A stretch of DNA of 64,000 nt, from positions 124,001 to 188,000 of the forward strand of contig NZ_JAMXIC010000003.1 of NCBI RefSeq assembly GCF_027587375.1, read 5' to 3'. The translations under genes were made by a program, and so were the position numbers. The stretch comes from Arthrobacter sp. B2a2-09 (GTDB taxonomy: Bacteria; Actinomycetota; Actinomycetes; Actinomycetales; Micrococcaceae). Of this stretch, positions 1 through 9,034 are shown piece by piece. The stretch's first letter is position 1, and the number at the start of each line of letters is the position of its first letter. The notes beneath the pieces are model-generated. The model was given only the letters and a program-made list of their open reading frames with translations. It did no database searches and was not told the origin of the DNA.

Positions 1-2113
1 TGGTCACGTGGTAACGGCCAAGCAGCTCCTGCTGGACCTTGAAGAGATCCTCCGGATACCGCACGTGGCTCATCAGCTGTCCGGACATCTCCGAGATCGG
101 TTTGATGGTGCTCGGGAAAATCTTCTGCCAGGACTTCAGGATGGGGTCCTGGTCATCCCAGGCGTACAGCGTCACTGAGCCGTCATAGGCGTCAACAGTG
201 GCCTTGACCGAGTTCCTGATGTAATTGACGCTGCTGTTCGGCAAGGCCACCGTCCGTCCGGAGGTCGTCTGCGAGTCAGCCGTGGCGGTTTGCAGTTGCT
301 GCTGCTGGGAGTAAGGGAAGTACTGGCTGGTGGTGTAACCGTCCACAATCCACTTCACCCGGCCGTCAATAACCGCGGGATAAGCGCTGCCATCCACGGT
401 CAGGTACGGAGCGACCTTTTGAACTCGATCGCGCGGGGAACGGTCGTAGAGGATCTGGGACTTCACATTGACGCCGTCAGACAAAAGCAGATCCGAAGAC
501 TGGAACTTGATGGAGTACAGAAGGCGGTTGAACCAGTTGCCCACGCTGGGGCCACCATTGCCCGTGAAAGTGTACTGCGTCTCGGTGGTGCTGTCCGTGG
601 CGGCAGGACGGTCCTGCTCGCGCTGCGGAGCACCGTCCGGGGCGCCGACAACGGAGTAGTCGGGCGAATCTTCGCCGAAGTAGATGCGGGGTTGGTAGCT
701 CGCATCGCTGCCGAGGGTACCCATGGACGGAATCCCGGACAACAGGAAGTCCGGCTTGCCGTCAACGGTGACCGTGTTGCCCTTGGCAGCCACGACGCCG
801 TAACCGTGCGTGTAGACGATATGCCGGTTGACCCAGGTCTGCTGGCTGGCGTTCAGCCCGTCCTGGTTCAACTCACGGACAGCGATCACGGTGTCCTGGG
901 TCTTGCCGTCCACGGTGTAACGGTCGACGTTCAGGGCCTTGGGAAACTGGTAGTACGGACGGTACTGCTCCAACTGGGAGAACGCAGAGGAGACAAGGTT
1001 CGGGTCCAACAGCCTGATATTTGCGGTGGTCTGCGCGTCCTTGGCAAGCGCCCCGGTCTTGGCGTCCGTAGTGGCGTTGTAGGGGGATACCTGGATCTTG
1101 TCCAAGCCGTAGGCAGACCGTGTCATCGAGATATTGCGATCGATGTACTTGTTTTCCAGCGTCTGCTCCGAAGGCCGGACCTGGAACTGCTGGATGACCC
1201 ATGGGTAGACGCCGCCCGCGAGGATGGACGTGATGATCAGCATTGCCGTGCCGATGACGGGCAGGCGCCAACGCCCGATCACGGCGGCCACAATGAAGAG
1301 GATGGCTACCAAGCCAGCAGCAACAGCCAGGATGGTCTGCGTGGGGACTACGGCGTTGACGTCGGTGTAGAGGGCGCCTGCCCAATGCCCGCCTTGGTTT
1401 TGGACGGTGCCGTAAACGTTAAGCCAGAAGTTGACCCCAAGGAGCAGCAGGAAAACGGCCCCCGTCACGGCCAGGTGGATTTGGGCGGCACGGCTGGTGA
1501 AGATGCCCCGCTCCATGAGCCGGATACTGCCATAAAGATAGTGGGTGAGGATCCCTGCGATTCCGGCAATCACCACAACGCTCATGAGGAAGCCCGTGAC
1601 AAAGCCAAGGAACGGCAAAGTCATGAGATAGAAGCTGATGTCCAGGCCAAACTGGGGATCGGTCTGGCCGAACGGTACCTGGTTGAAGAACAAGAGCACC
1701 GCTTGCCACTGGCTCGCGGCAGCGCTGCCGGCGAAGAGGCCGAACAGCACGGGGATGCCGATCATGACCACTCGGCGTACGGGTTCAAGCTGAGCCTGGT
1801 ACCGGTTGAGGTTGTCCCTGACCTCGGCGTCCGGAGCATAGACGGGCCGTGCGTGGTAGGCGACGCGGATTGCGTAGAAGATCGGTACGAACATCAGGAC
1901 GAAGCCCGCGAGGAAGATCAGGATCCGGGCAAGATTCTCCCTGAAATAGACTTCGAAGAAGCCCAACTGCTGGTACCAGAGGACGTCTGTCCACACATTG
2001 GCGAAGAAAATGAATCCCACCACCGCGACGGCGACGATGATCAAAGTTGGAGTGAGGGCACCCCGTCTCCGCTGCGGTCTTCCGGGCGGGCTGGTGCTGG
2101 CTGGACGGGACAA
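1..2113 (-). CDS. UPF0182 family large membrane protein (C-terminus cut by the window edge)
   Basis: The reverse strand is open without a stop from the TTG at 2113 to base 1, giving about 704 residues. The family is usually near 1000 residues, so the C-terminal part lies outside. The N-terminus is Pro/Arg-rich and is followed by about seven hydrophobic segments within the first 320 residues. A long extracytoplasmic-looking domain follows, with conserved stretches such as [11 protein letters not shown] and RIYFGE. No enzymatic motif is visible and the function of the family is not established. I chose the TTG because an in-frame stop lies just upstream, no ATG or GTG is in frame between them, and a GAGG Shine-Dalgarno sits eight bases before it. 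A 683-residue frame on the opposite strand is a shadow of this gene. Confidence 0.9.
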   Translation of the reverse strand, partial: MSRPASTSPPGRPQRRRGALTPTLIIVAVAVVGFIFFANVWTDVLWYQQLGFFEVYFRENLARILIFLAGFVLMFVPIFYAIRVAYHARPVYAPDAEVRDNLNRYQAQLEPVRRVVMIGIPVLFGLFAGSAAASQWQAVLLFFNQVPFGQTDPQFGLDISFYLMTLPFLGFVTGFLMSVVVIAGIAGILTHYLYGSIRLMERGIFTSRAAQIHLAVTGAVFLLLLGVNFWLNVYGTVQNQGGHWAGALYTDVNAVVPTQTILAVAAGLVAILFIVAAVIGRWRLPVIGTAMLIITSILAGGVYPWVIQQFQVRPSEQTLENKYIDRNISMTRSAYGLDKIQVSPYNATTDAKTGALAKDAQTTANIRLLDPNLVSSAFSQLEQYRPYYQFPKALNVDRYTVDGKTQDTVIAVRELNQDGLNASQQTWVNRHIVYTHGYGVVAAKGNTVTVDGKPDFLLSGIPSMGTLGSDASYQPRIYFGEDSPDYSVVGAPDGAPQREQDRPAATDSTTETQYTFTGNGGPSVGNWFNRLLYSIKFQSSDLLLSDGVNVKSQILYDRSPRDRVQKVAPYLTVDGSAYPAVIDGRVKWIVDGYTTSQYFPYSQQQQLQTATADSQTTSGRTVALPNSSVNYIRNSVKATVDAYDGSVTLYAWDDQDPILKSWQKIFPSTIKPISEMSGQLMSHVRYPEDLFKVQQELLGRYHVT

Positions 2114-2246
2114 ACTCGATACCTCATCGCTGGTCGTCAGTTAACGGTCATCAGTGCGTGTGTTCGTCGGCCCCGGTGCCTGGTGCTAATGGCGGAGGCC
2201 GTCATTAGTGCCACGAGTGGCAGTGGAGCTAAGTTCCATCATCAGT

Positions 2247-3464
2247 CTAGTTGTTGGAGCATGTCGGGAGGCGGGACATATCCTGGCCTGAGGCGAGTCG
2301 TTCCACAGCTGATTTTGCGTCCGCCAGAGTGTCCACTTTGACTACCTGCAGCCCGTCGGGAACGTGCCCTACGACCTCGTCGCAATTGGCGGCGGGCGCC
2401 AGGAAAAGCGTGGCGCCGCCGTTGCGGGCTCCGCGCATTTTCTGGGCGATTCCACCAATAGGTCCCACGGTGCCATCTGGCGAAATGGTTCCGGTACCGG
2501 CCACATGCTTGCCCCCCGTGAGGTCGCCGGGAGTGATGCTGTCGATGATGCCCAGCGCGAACATCATGCCGGCGCTCGGTCCGCCCACCTGGTCCAGGGA
2601 GATCTTGACGTCGAACGGGAACGTGAACTTGTACTGCAGCAGCACGCCCAGGATGTACTTGCCGTTCGAGCCCTTGCCCGGGGTAATGCTCACCGTCACG
2701 GGCTTGCCGTTCCGATCGACGACGACGGCGGCAGGCGCGCCCGCGCCGTCGGCCAGTGCAGTCTGGACGACGTTCAGGGACGTGATCGCCTTGCCGTTGA
2801 TCGACGTAAAGACATCTCCGGTTTGGAGTTTGCCCGCGGAAGCCGAGCCGTCGGACAACCCTGCGACCTCAAGCTTCTGCCCGTACGGAATGTTCTCTTC
2901 CTGGAGGGCCGAAGCAACAGCGTTCTCTTGGGAGGTAGTCATGGCAAGCGCGCTTTCCTGTTCGGATTGCTGCTTGGTGACGCCCTTGGGATAGAGAAGT
3001 TCTTCGGGGTAGACGGCCTTGGAACCGTCCAGCCAGGCTTGGAATGCCTCGAAGATGTTGACGGGTCCATTGGGGCCGCCGTTGATGTAGACGGTGGTCA
3101 GGTCCAGATTTCCCTTGGCGGGATACGTCGCGTGCCCAGTGATGCTAATGACCGGTTTGTTGTGGTCCGTGCCCAAGGTGTTGAACGTGGGCCCGGGAGA
3201 TTCCACGACGTAGGGAACAGGGAGAACAGCCGCAGCGATTCCCAACACAATCGTGAGGGCGCCAGAGATCAGCATCGCGACGTACCGTCCGTCGCGGCGC
3301 CGTGCCGGTTGGGGCGCGTGGGGCGGTTCCTGCCCTGGTTCCTGCGATGGTGCGGCGTCCTGCGCCGGGGAATTGGCGTGCGACGTCGGGTCGTCCTGGG
3401 GGTTGGAGGGGCCGAGAGGCTGTCCGGGTTCCCCGGCAGCTCCGGGGCTCGGCAAACTAGTCAA
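2247..3464 (-). CDS. PDZ/Lon-like membrane-anchored serine protease (YlbL type)
   Basis: This is a 405-residue protein with a Pro/Gln-rich cytoplasmic tail, one transmembrane segment at about residues 62-85, a PDZ-like domain (TGDVFTSINGKAI) and a C-terminal S16 (Lon) protease domain. The Ser-Lys dyad is visible as Ser297 in GGPSAGMMF and Lys342 in GGIAQKMRGA. Family knowledge suggests processing of membrane or secreted substrates; the substrate here is unknown. The frame is open further upstream to 3575, but the TTG at 3464 has a GAGAGG Shine-Dalgarno at good spacing and gives a sensible N-terminus. It lies upstream of the UPF0182 gene in the same orientation (about 130 bp gap) and is divergent from the zincin-like gene. 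Confidence 0.87.
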   Translation of the reverse strand: MTSLPSPGAAGEPGQPLGPSNPQDDPTSHANSPAQDAAPSQEPGQEPPHAPQPARRRDGRYVAMLISGALTIVLGIAAAVLPVPYVVESPGPTFNTLGTDHNKPVISITGHATYPAKGNLDLTTVYINGGPNGPVNIFEAFQAWLDGSKAVYPEELLYPKGVTKQQSEQESALAMTTSQENAVASALQEENIPYGQKLEVAGLSDGSASAGKLQTGDVFTSINGKAITSLNVVQTALADGAGAPAAVVVDRNGKPVTVSITPGKGSNGKYILGVLLQYKFTFPFDVKISLDQVGGPSAGMMFALGIIDSITPGDLTGGKHVAGTGTISPDGTVGPIGGIAQKMRGARNGGATLFLAPAANCDEVVGHVPDGLQVVKVDTLADAKSAVERLASGQDMSRLPTCSNN

Positions 3465-3680
3465 TGAAAGACCTCTCCGCGGCGGGAACTGTGCGCCCAA
3501 CGCTACCGTTTCGACCCCCTCAGGGTGGAGGCCAGTAAACATACCAACGATCCACCCTACTTGCTGTGCCTGCAAGGCGTGCTTTGCCTAGAGCGAACGA
3601 CGCGTTCTTGAGGCAGACAGCCCCCGGGCATCGCGGTACCTTGAAAGTGATCACCAGTCACACCGACGATCGGCGGCACC

Positions 3681-5126
3681 ATGACCTCCAACCCCAATAC
3701 CCCCTCCAACGGAGACGATTCACCTGTGGATCCCTTGGCAGAAATGCTGAAGAACCTGATGGGCGGGCAAGGCATGGGCAACATCGACCCCGCCGAATTG
3801 GCAAAGGCCGCGGGGCTGCCGAACGATCCCAACATGCTGCAGCAAATGTTCGCCCAAGTGCAGGCCATGATGAGCTCCACGTCCGAGGGCCCTGTCAATT
3901 GGCAGCTCGCCCACGAGAATGCCCGCCGTGTTGCCGCTGCCGGCGCAGATCCATCGGTGAATGCCCTGCAGGCCCGCGAGGTCGACGAGGCGCTCCGGCT
4001 CGCGGAACTCTGGTTGGATCCGGTCACCGATCTTCAGGCGACGGGCTTGATCGGCCGCGCTTGGTCCCGCGCTGAATGGGTGGAAGCCACCCTCGCTACG
4101 TGGAAACGACTCACAGAGCCTGTGGCCAACAGCATCGCCAATGCCCTGTCGGACGCGCTGACCCAGCAGATGCCGGAAGAAATGAAGGCCATGATGGGCG
4201 GCACCTCGTCCATGTTGCAGAACATGGGCGGAGCCATCTTCGGCATGCAGCTGGGGCAGGCCATCGGGGCCCTGTCCGCCGAGGTGGTCAGCTCCACCGA
4301 CATCGGCGTTCCACTCGCTGATCTCGAAATGGCATTGCTGCCGGCCAATGTGGCGAAATTCGGCGAAGGCCTGAGCGTCCCTGAGAATGACGTCCGGCTG
4401 TTCCTCGCCGTCCGCGAAGCCGCGCATGCCCGGCTCTTCGTGCAAGTCCCATGGCTGCGGGGCCATCTCCTCGGAGCGATCGAAGCCTATGCGCGGGGCA
4501 TCCACATCGACATGTCCCGCGTCGAGGACCTCGCCCGGGATCTGGATCCCGGCAACCCCGAGGGCATTCAAGAAGCCCTCTCCCAAGGGGTGTTCACGCC
4601 CGAGCGCACTCCCGAACAATCAGCTGCCTTGGAGAAACTCGAGACGGCCCTGGCGCTGGTTGAGGGCTGGGTGGACGAACTTACGGCCGCTGCCACCGAG
4701 AACGTGCTGCCATCCGCCGTCGCACTCCGCGAGACGGTGCGCAGGCGCCGCGCCACAGGAGGACCCGCTGAACACGCGTTCTCCTCCCTGGTGGGACTCG
4801 AACTGCGCCCACGGCGCCTGCGCGAAGCCGCCACGCTGTGGGCTGCGCTGAAGGACGAACGTGGAATCGCCGGCCGCGATGCCATCTGGCACCACCCCGA
4901 CCTGCTCCCCACGGCGCATGACCTCGACGACCCGGCGGGCTTCACCGAACGGCGCCGCCTGGCTGAAGCCAGCGACACCGAAGTGGACGACGCGCTGCAG
5001 AAACTCCTTGAAGGAGGCTACGACACCCCGGATGAGGCCAACTCGGATGAAGGCAACCCGGAGGCTCCGAAGCCCGAAGACGGAGACTCCCCTGACAACA
5101 CGGGATCCGGAGAGCCCAAGGCCTAG
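3681..5126 (+). CDS. Zincin-like metalloprotease family protein (Zincin_2/DUF2342-type putative hydrolase)
   Basis: This is a 481-residue soluble protein. The N-terminal 60 residues are low-complexity and Gly/Asn/Met-rich. An all-helical body carries the family hallmark REAAHARLFVQVPWL at about residue 240, and the C-terminus is an acidic, disordered tail rich in Glu, Pro and Asp. The family is annotated as zinc-dependent metalloprotease or hydrolase from structural similarity, yet the local motif is EAAHA rather than HEXXH, so catalytic activity is uncertain. It is divergently transcribed from the Lon-like protease, an arrangement I recall from mycobacteria (Rv3194c/Rv3195). No signal peptide is seen. 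Confidence 0.8.
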   Translation: MTSNPNTPSNGDDSPVDPLAEMLKNLMGGQGMGNIDPAELAKAAGLPNDPNMLQQMFAQVQAMMSSTSEGPVNWQLAHENARRVAAAGADPSVNALQAREVDEALRLAELWLDPVTDLQATGLIGRAWSRAEWVEATLATWKRLTEPVANSIANALSDALTQQMPEEMKAMMGGTSSMLQNMGGAIFGMQLGQAIGALSAEVVSSTDIGVPLADLEMALLPANVAKFGEGLSVPENDVRLFLAVREAAHARLFVQVPWLRGHLLGAIEAYARGIHIDMSRVEDLARDLDPGNPEGIQEALSQGVFTPERTPEQSAALEKLETALALVEGWVDELTAAATENVLPSAVALRETVRRRRATGGPAEHAFSSLVGLELRPRRLREAATLWAALKDERGIAGRDAIWHHPDLLPTAHDLDDPAGFTERRRLAEASDTEVDDALQKLLEGGYDTPDEANSDEGNPEAPKPEDGDSPDNTGSGEPKA

Positions 5127-5146
5127 CCGCGCCGCTCCTTAAGCGC

Positions 5147-5776
5147 CTAGTCGGCGTCGGCGTCCCAGCCCTCGGCTGGAGCGTCGGCGCCTTCTTCATC
5201 CGGTCCAATCCCCCGCGACGTCGCAAAGGCGACGCCCTCCAGGAAGGCCTTGGCCCGCTGCGTCTCGGGGTACGCCTCCAGCAAGCGCCAAAACGCGGCG
5301 TTGTGCCCGGCCACCAGCAGATGCGCGAGTTCATGGAGCAACACGTAGTCGATCACCCACTGCGGCATGGCCTGGAGCTTGTCCGAAAGCCGGATGGTCC
5401 CGTCCGCCGGAGTTGCTGAACCCCACCGTGACTTCTGGTTGCTGACCCAGCGGACCGACGTCGGGGTGGCACGCCCGCCCAGGTACCTTGACGATAAGAT
5501 CGCGGCATGACCGGCGAGGGATGCGTCGCTCGCCGGTCTCCTCCTGCCAGCGCCCTGGGCGCCCCTCTCCCCCTGGCGCTTGAGCTTGTCGAGCATCCGC
5601 CGGACCCATTCGATCTCTTGTGCCTTCGTGAAGTGGGCAGGGATCGCAACAACGGCGTTCCCGTCCTCCCAGAAAGCCGCCACAGTGCGACGGCGGCGGG
5701 CCGAGCGGCGAACGACGACGGGCGCGCCGTCGTCGGTGGTCAGCGGCAAAGCGGGCTGGCCCGCGCCCCGGGGCAC
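5147..5776 (-). CDS. M48/YgjP-like (SprT-type, DUF45) metallopeptidase
   Basis: This is a 209-residue protein. The zinc site is complete: HELAH at about residue 150 plus a third histidine in VAGHNAAFW, as in YgjP-like predicted metallopeptidases. The N-terminus is basic (RRSARRRR). The GTG start shares one base with the TAG stop of uvrD2 (5776), so the two are probably translationally coupled. Family members have a metzincin-like core, but the physiological substrate is not known. It converges with the zincin-like gene, leaving only 20 bp between the two stops. Confidence 0.85.
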   Translation of the reverse strand: MPRGAGQPALPLTTDDGAPVVVRRSARRRRTVAAFWEDGNAVVAIPAHFTKAQEIEWVRRMLDKLKRQGERGAQGAGRRRPASDASLAGHAAILSSRYLGGRATPTSVRWVSNQKSRWGSATPADGTIRLSDKLQAMPQWVIDYVLLHELAHLLVAGHNAAFWRLLEAYPETQRAKAFLEGVAFATSRGIGPDEEGADAPAEGWDADAD

Positions 5777-7908
5777 TACGCAGACCCGTTCTCGACCAAA
5801 ACTGCCAGCACGGCTTCGCCGTACTTTTCCAGCTTCGAAGGTCCCACACCAGCGAGCTTTGCCAGTTCCTCAAGCGAAGCAGGCCGGGCCTCGGCGATGG
5901 CAGTCAACGTCGCGTCCGTGAAGACCACATAGGCGGGAACCTCGTTACTCAATGCCTCTTCCTTGCGCCATTGCCGCAAAGCCTCAAAGGTCTGTTCCTC
6001 GTACGTGGGCGGGCACTGGCTGCAGCGGCCCACTTTGCGTTCGGCGCCAGTGGCGAGCATAGTGCCGCAGACCCTGCACGACGCCGGTGCTGCCGCCTTG
6101 CGCCGTGGCACTGCGCGGCTGCGCGCGCTGGCTCCGAGCACGGAATCGGGGCGCAGCCCGTCGAGGAAGCGCGAAGGCTTGCGGTTGGCACGGCCACCGG
6201 GCGTGCGGGCCGTGGACCAGGACAGGGTCAGGTGCTCGCGTGCCCGTGTGATCCCGACGTAGAGCAGGCGGCGTTCCTCGTCCACGCTCTCGGGAGTGTC
6301 GGCGAAGGAGATGGGCATAAGTCCCTCGCTCAAGCCCACCAGGAACACGGCATCCCATTCCAGGCCCTTCGCAGCGTGCAGCGATGCGAGCGTCACGCCC
6401 TGTACCGTTGGGGCGTGCTGGGCCACCGAACGTTCCTGGAGTTCGTTGACGAATTCCATCAACGTGAATTCCGGCCCGCGACTAACGGCGAGTTCGTCCG
6501 CGAGCGCCACAAGCGCTGCCAGCGACTCCCAACGTTCGCGGAGGGCACCACCGCTATGTGGGGCGGTATCCGTATAACCGAGCGAAGCCACGATGTCCCG
6601 GACCAGTTGGCCGAGCGGCTCCTTGGCGGAATCCTCGGCTACCGCACGGGTGGCGGCGCGCAGCTGCAGGATGGCATCCCGGACTTCCTTGCGCGCGAAG
6701 AACCGCTCACCGCCTCGCAGCTGGTAGCCGATACCCGCCGAAGCAAGAGCTTGTTCGTACGCTTCCGATTGGCCGTTGGTGCGGAAGAGCACGGCAATCT
6801 CGCTCGCCTTGGTGCCGGCATCGATCAATTCCCGGATCCGGCCCGCGACCACGGCCGCCTCGGCTTCGTCGTCGGGGCATTCCATGAACCGCGGCTCCGG
6901 TCCGGCTGGACGCTGGGCCACCAACTGCAGGGGTTTGGCCCAGGCGGCGTCGGCAACCGTTCCACCACTGCGGCGGGACCCCAGGAGATCATTGGCCAGC
7001 TTCACCACTTGAGGCGTGGAACGGTAGTCGCGAACCAGTTTGACGACCGTCGCCGAAGGGTAGTGGCCCTTGAATCCAAGGAGATGCTTAGGAGAGGCTC
7101 CCGTGAAGGAGTAGATGGTCTGGCTGGCGTCGCCCACCACGCAGAGTTCGTCACGACCGCCAAGCCACAGCTCCAAGAGCCGCTGTTGCAGCGGGGAAAC
7201 GTCCTGGTACTCGTCCACCACGAAGTGCCGGTACTGCTCACGGACAGTAGCTGCGACTTTCGGGTCTTCCTGAAGGATGCCCACGGTAATCAAAAGGACG
7301 TCCTCGAAATCGATCACGTTGCGGTCCGTCTTCACGTCCTCGTAAGACTGGAAAACCCGCGCGACGGCTGTGAGGTCGAAGCCGCCGGGAGTGCCGCGGC
7401 CGTGGGCGTTCTCAAGGTAGTTGGCCGGCGTCAGCATGGAAACTTTGGCCCACTCGATCTCCGCCGCAAGGTCACGGATGGAAGCCCGATCGGTACTGAG
7501 CCGGAGCCGCCGGGCGGCTTCGGCGATCATGTTCGCCTTGTGGTCCAGCAAGTTCGGCAGGACGCCACCGATCGCCTGCGGCCAGAAGAACTGGAGTTGC
7601 CTGAGCGCAGCGGCGTGAAAGGTGCGCGCTTGGACGTTTCCGACGCCGAGATCCCGCAGCCGGCTTCGCATCTCGGCTGCGGCTCGGGAGGTGAAGGTGA
7701 CAGCCAAGAGGCGCTGGGGGCTGTAGACACCGGAGTGGACACCGTAGGCGATGCGGTGCGTAATGGCCCGGGTTTTTCCCGTACCCGCTCCGGCGAGGAC
7801 GCACATTGGGCCATTGAGGTTGCTGGCGACTTCCCGCTGCTCGGCATCAAGGCCGCCGAGGATACGGTCTTCGAGTGAAACGGTGTCGCTGAAGATACCG
7901 TCCGTCAC
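5776..7908 (-). CDS. uvrD2: UvrD2-type superfamily 1A DNA helicase with HRDC domain
   Basis: This 710-residue ATP-dependent 3'-5' DNA helicase has Walker A GAGTGKT with Lys45, motif II VVDEYQD, and motif VI YVGITRARE. After the helicase core comes a tetracysteine motif (CRVCGT ... GRCSQC), then an HRDC domain in the last 75 residues (ASLEELAKLAGVGPSKLEKY). That Cys4-linker plus HRDC architecture is the signature of mycobacterial UvrD2, where the tetracysteine motif connects helicase and HRDC. The ATG at 7908 lies inside the end of nudC (overlap of four bases), so it is coupled to it. The expected role is genome maintenance. Confidence 0.93.
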   Translation of the reverse strand: MTDGIFSDTVSLEDRILGGLDAEQREVASNLNGPMCVLAGAGTGKTRAITHRIAYGVHSGVYSPQRLLAVTFTSRAAAEMRSRLRDLGVGNVQARTFHAAALRQLQFFWPQAIGGVLPNLLDHKANMIAEAARRLRLSTDRASIRDLAAEIEWAKVSMLTPANYLENAHGRGTPGGFDLTAVARVFQSYEDVKTDRNVIDFEDVLLITVGILQEDPKVAATVREQYRHFVVDEYQDVSPLQQRLLELWLGGRDELCVVGDASQTIYSFTGASPKHLLGFKGHYPSATVVKLVRDYRSTPQVVKLANDLLGSRRSGGTVADAAWAKPLQLVAQRPAGPEPRFMECPDDEAEAAVVAGRIRELIDAGTKASEIAVLFRTNGQSEAYEQALASAGIGYQLRGGERFFARKEVRDAILQLRAATRAVAEDSAKEPLGQLVRDIVASLGYTDTAPHSGGALRERWESLAALVALADELAVSRGPEFTLMEFVNELQERSVAQHAPTVQGVTLASLHAAKGLEWDAVFLVGLSEGLMPISFADTPESVDEERRLLYVGITRAREHLTLSWSTARTPGGRANRKPSRFLDGLRPDSVLGASARSRAVPRRKAAAPASCRVCGTMLATGAERKVGRCSQCPPTYEEQTFEALRQWRKEEALSNEVPAYVVFTDATLTAIAEARPASLEELAKLAGVGPSKLEKYGEAVLAVLVENGSA

Positions 7909-8891
7909 GGCTGGAGGTCCTCGATGACGCCGCCGTACCAGTGCTCGATCAGGGAACGCGCTATAGAGAGCCTCGTGGAGATCGTGATCTCGCCGCTGAG
8001 CACGGCTGCCTGGAGTTCCGCACGGCTAAACCAGCGCGCCCGGGTGACCTCGACGCCGTCGGGCCGGGCCTCGACGTCGTCCGTTGTTGCGGTAAACCCG
8101 AGCATAAGGGAGGCCGGAAACGGCCACGACTGCGAGCCAAGGTACTGGCAAGCGGTCACCCGCACGCCTACTTCTTCCCCGATTTCGCGAACCACGGCCT
8201 GCTCAAGCGATTCCCCCGGTTCAACGAAGCCAGCCAGCGTGGAGTAGTTCTTGGCGTCAAGCGGCCCTCCGCCACCCAGGAGCAGCCTGCCGTCGGAACC
8301 GACCACGGTGACGATGATGGCCGGATCGGTCCTCGGATAGTGCTCCGATTTGTCCCTTGGGCACCGACGCACCCAGCCGCCGGCTTCGATTCCGGTGGGA
8401 GTTCCACACTGCGGGCAGTGGGTATGGGTGGCATGCCAATTGGAAATGGCGCTGGCCTCAACAAACAAGGCAGTGTCCAGGGCACCGAGGCGGGCAGCGA
8501 CCTCCCGGAATCCCACCCAGGAGCCGTCGGCCGGAAGGCCCGCAGCTCCAGGCGAAACCGGCTCGGAGGGCAAAAAGAGGACGATTGGTGTTTGCTCCGG
8601 GACAGACGAAGCCGCGAGAGTCCGGCCGAGATAGATGGCAGTGAGCGGTCCGCCGGCCGCTTGAAGGGTTTCGAAGAGCGGCGCGGCGTCACCGAACCAC
8701 AGCTTGTCCCCCACTACGAGGGCTTGGCGCTGCGACAACACCATGGCCTTGGCCGCGCCTGATGAGATCACTTCGTCAAGCATGCCTGGCTTCAGGCGTT
8801 CAGCAGATCCGCGGTCAACCATGGCAGGGCGCACCGGAAGAACGGTATCGATAAGGTGGTTTGCCGGCGCCTGGAACTCGGTGAAACTCAT
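7905..8891 (-). CDS. nudC: NAD(+) diphosphatase / NADH pyrophosphatase (Nudix)
   Basis: This is a 328-residue protein. The Nudix box is complete: GFVEPGESLEQAVVREIGEE, continuing VGV. It is preceded by a zinc-ribbon region (CPQCG ... WVRRCPRD) and the NudC signature around SQSWPFPASLMLGF (SQPWPFPxS). It cleaves NAD(H) to NMN(H) and AMP and, in other bacteria, removes NAD caps from RNA. The fourth zinc position, Cys in many homologues, is Asp here (CPRD). I prefer the ATG at 8891 (MSFTEFQAP). An upstream ATG at 8927 also has a good GAGGG Shine-Dalgarno and would add 12 residues. Its stop overlaps the start of uvrD2. Confidence 0.9.
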   Translation of the reverse strand: MSFTEFQAPANHLIDTVLPVRPAMVDRGSAERLKPGMLDEVISSGAAKAMVLSQRQALVVGDKLWFGDAAPLFETLQAAGGPLTAIYLGRTLAASSVPEQTPIVLFLPSEPVSPGAAGLPADGSWVGFREVAARLGALDTALFVEASAISNWHATHTHCPQCGTPTGIEAGGWVRRCPRDKSEHYPRTDPAIIVTVVGSDGRLLLGGGGPLDAKNYSTLAGFVEPGESLEQAVVREIGEEVGVRVTACQYLGSQSWPFPASLMLGFTATTDDVEARPDGVEVTRARWFSRAELQAAVLSGEITISTRLSIARSLIEHWYGGVIEDLQP

Positions 8892-9034
8892 GTACCTACC
8901 GTACTGACTCGCACCGACAAATAACATTTGGATCCCTCAGCGATGCACGCCCCTGAATGCTGTTTTCCAGCGGATCTCAAGACTCGCCGCACTGCATCGC
9001 TGCCAGAGGCGCTTGTCAATCTACCGTGGAAGAC

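Noticed and set aside
290..2341. Plus-strand open frame of 683 codons
   Set aside because: It is the antisense of the UPF0182 gene, whose reverse-strand product has recognisable membrane segments and family motifs; high GC keeps antisense frames open.
5971..7878. Plus-strand open frame of 635 codons
   Set aside because: Antisense of uvrD2; no recognisable domain, while the minus strand has all helicase motifs.
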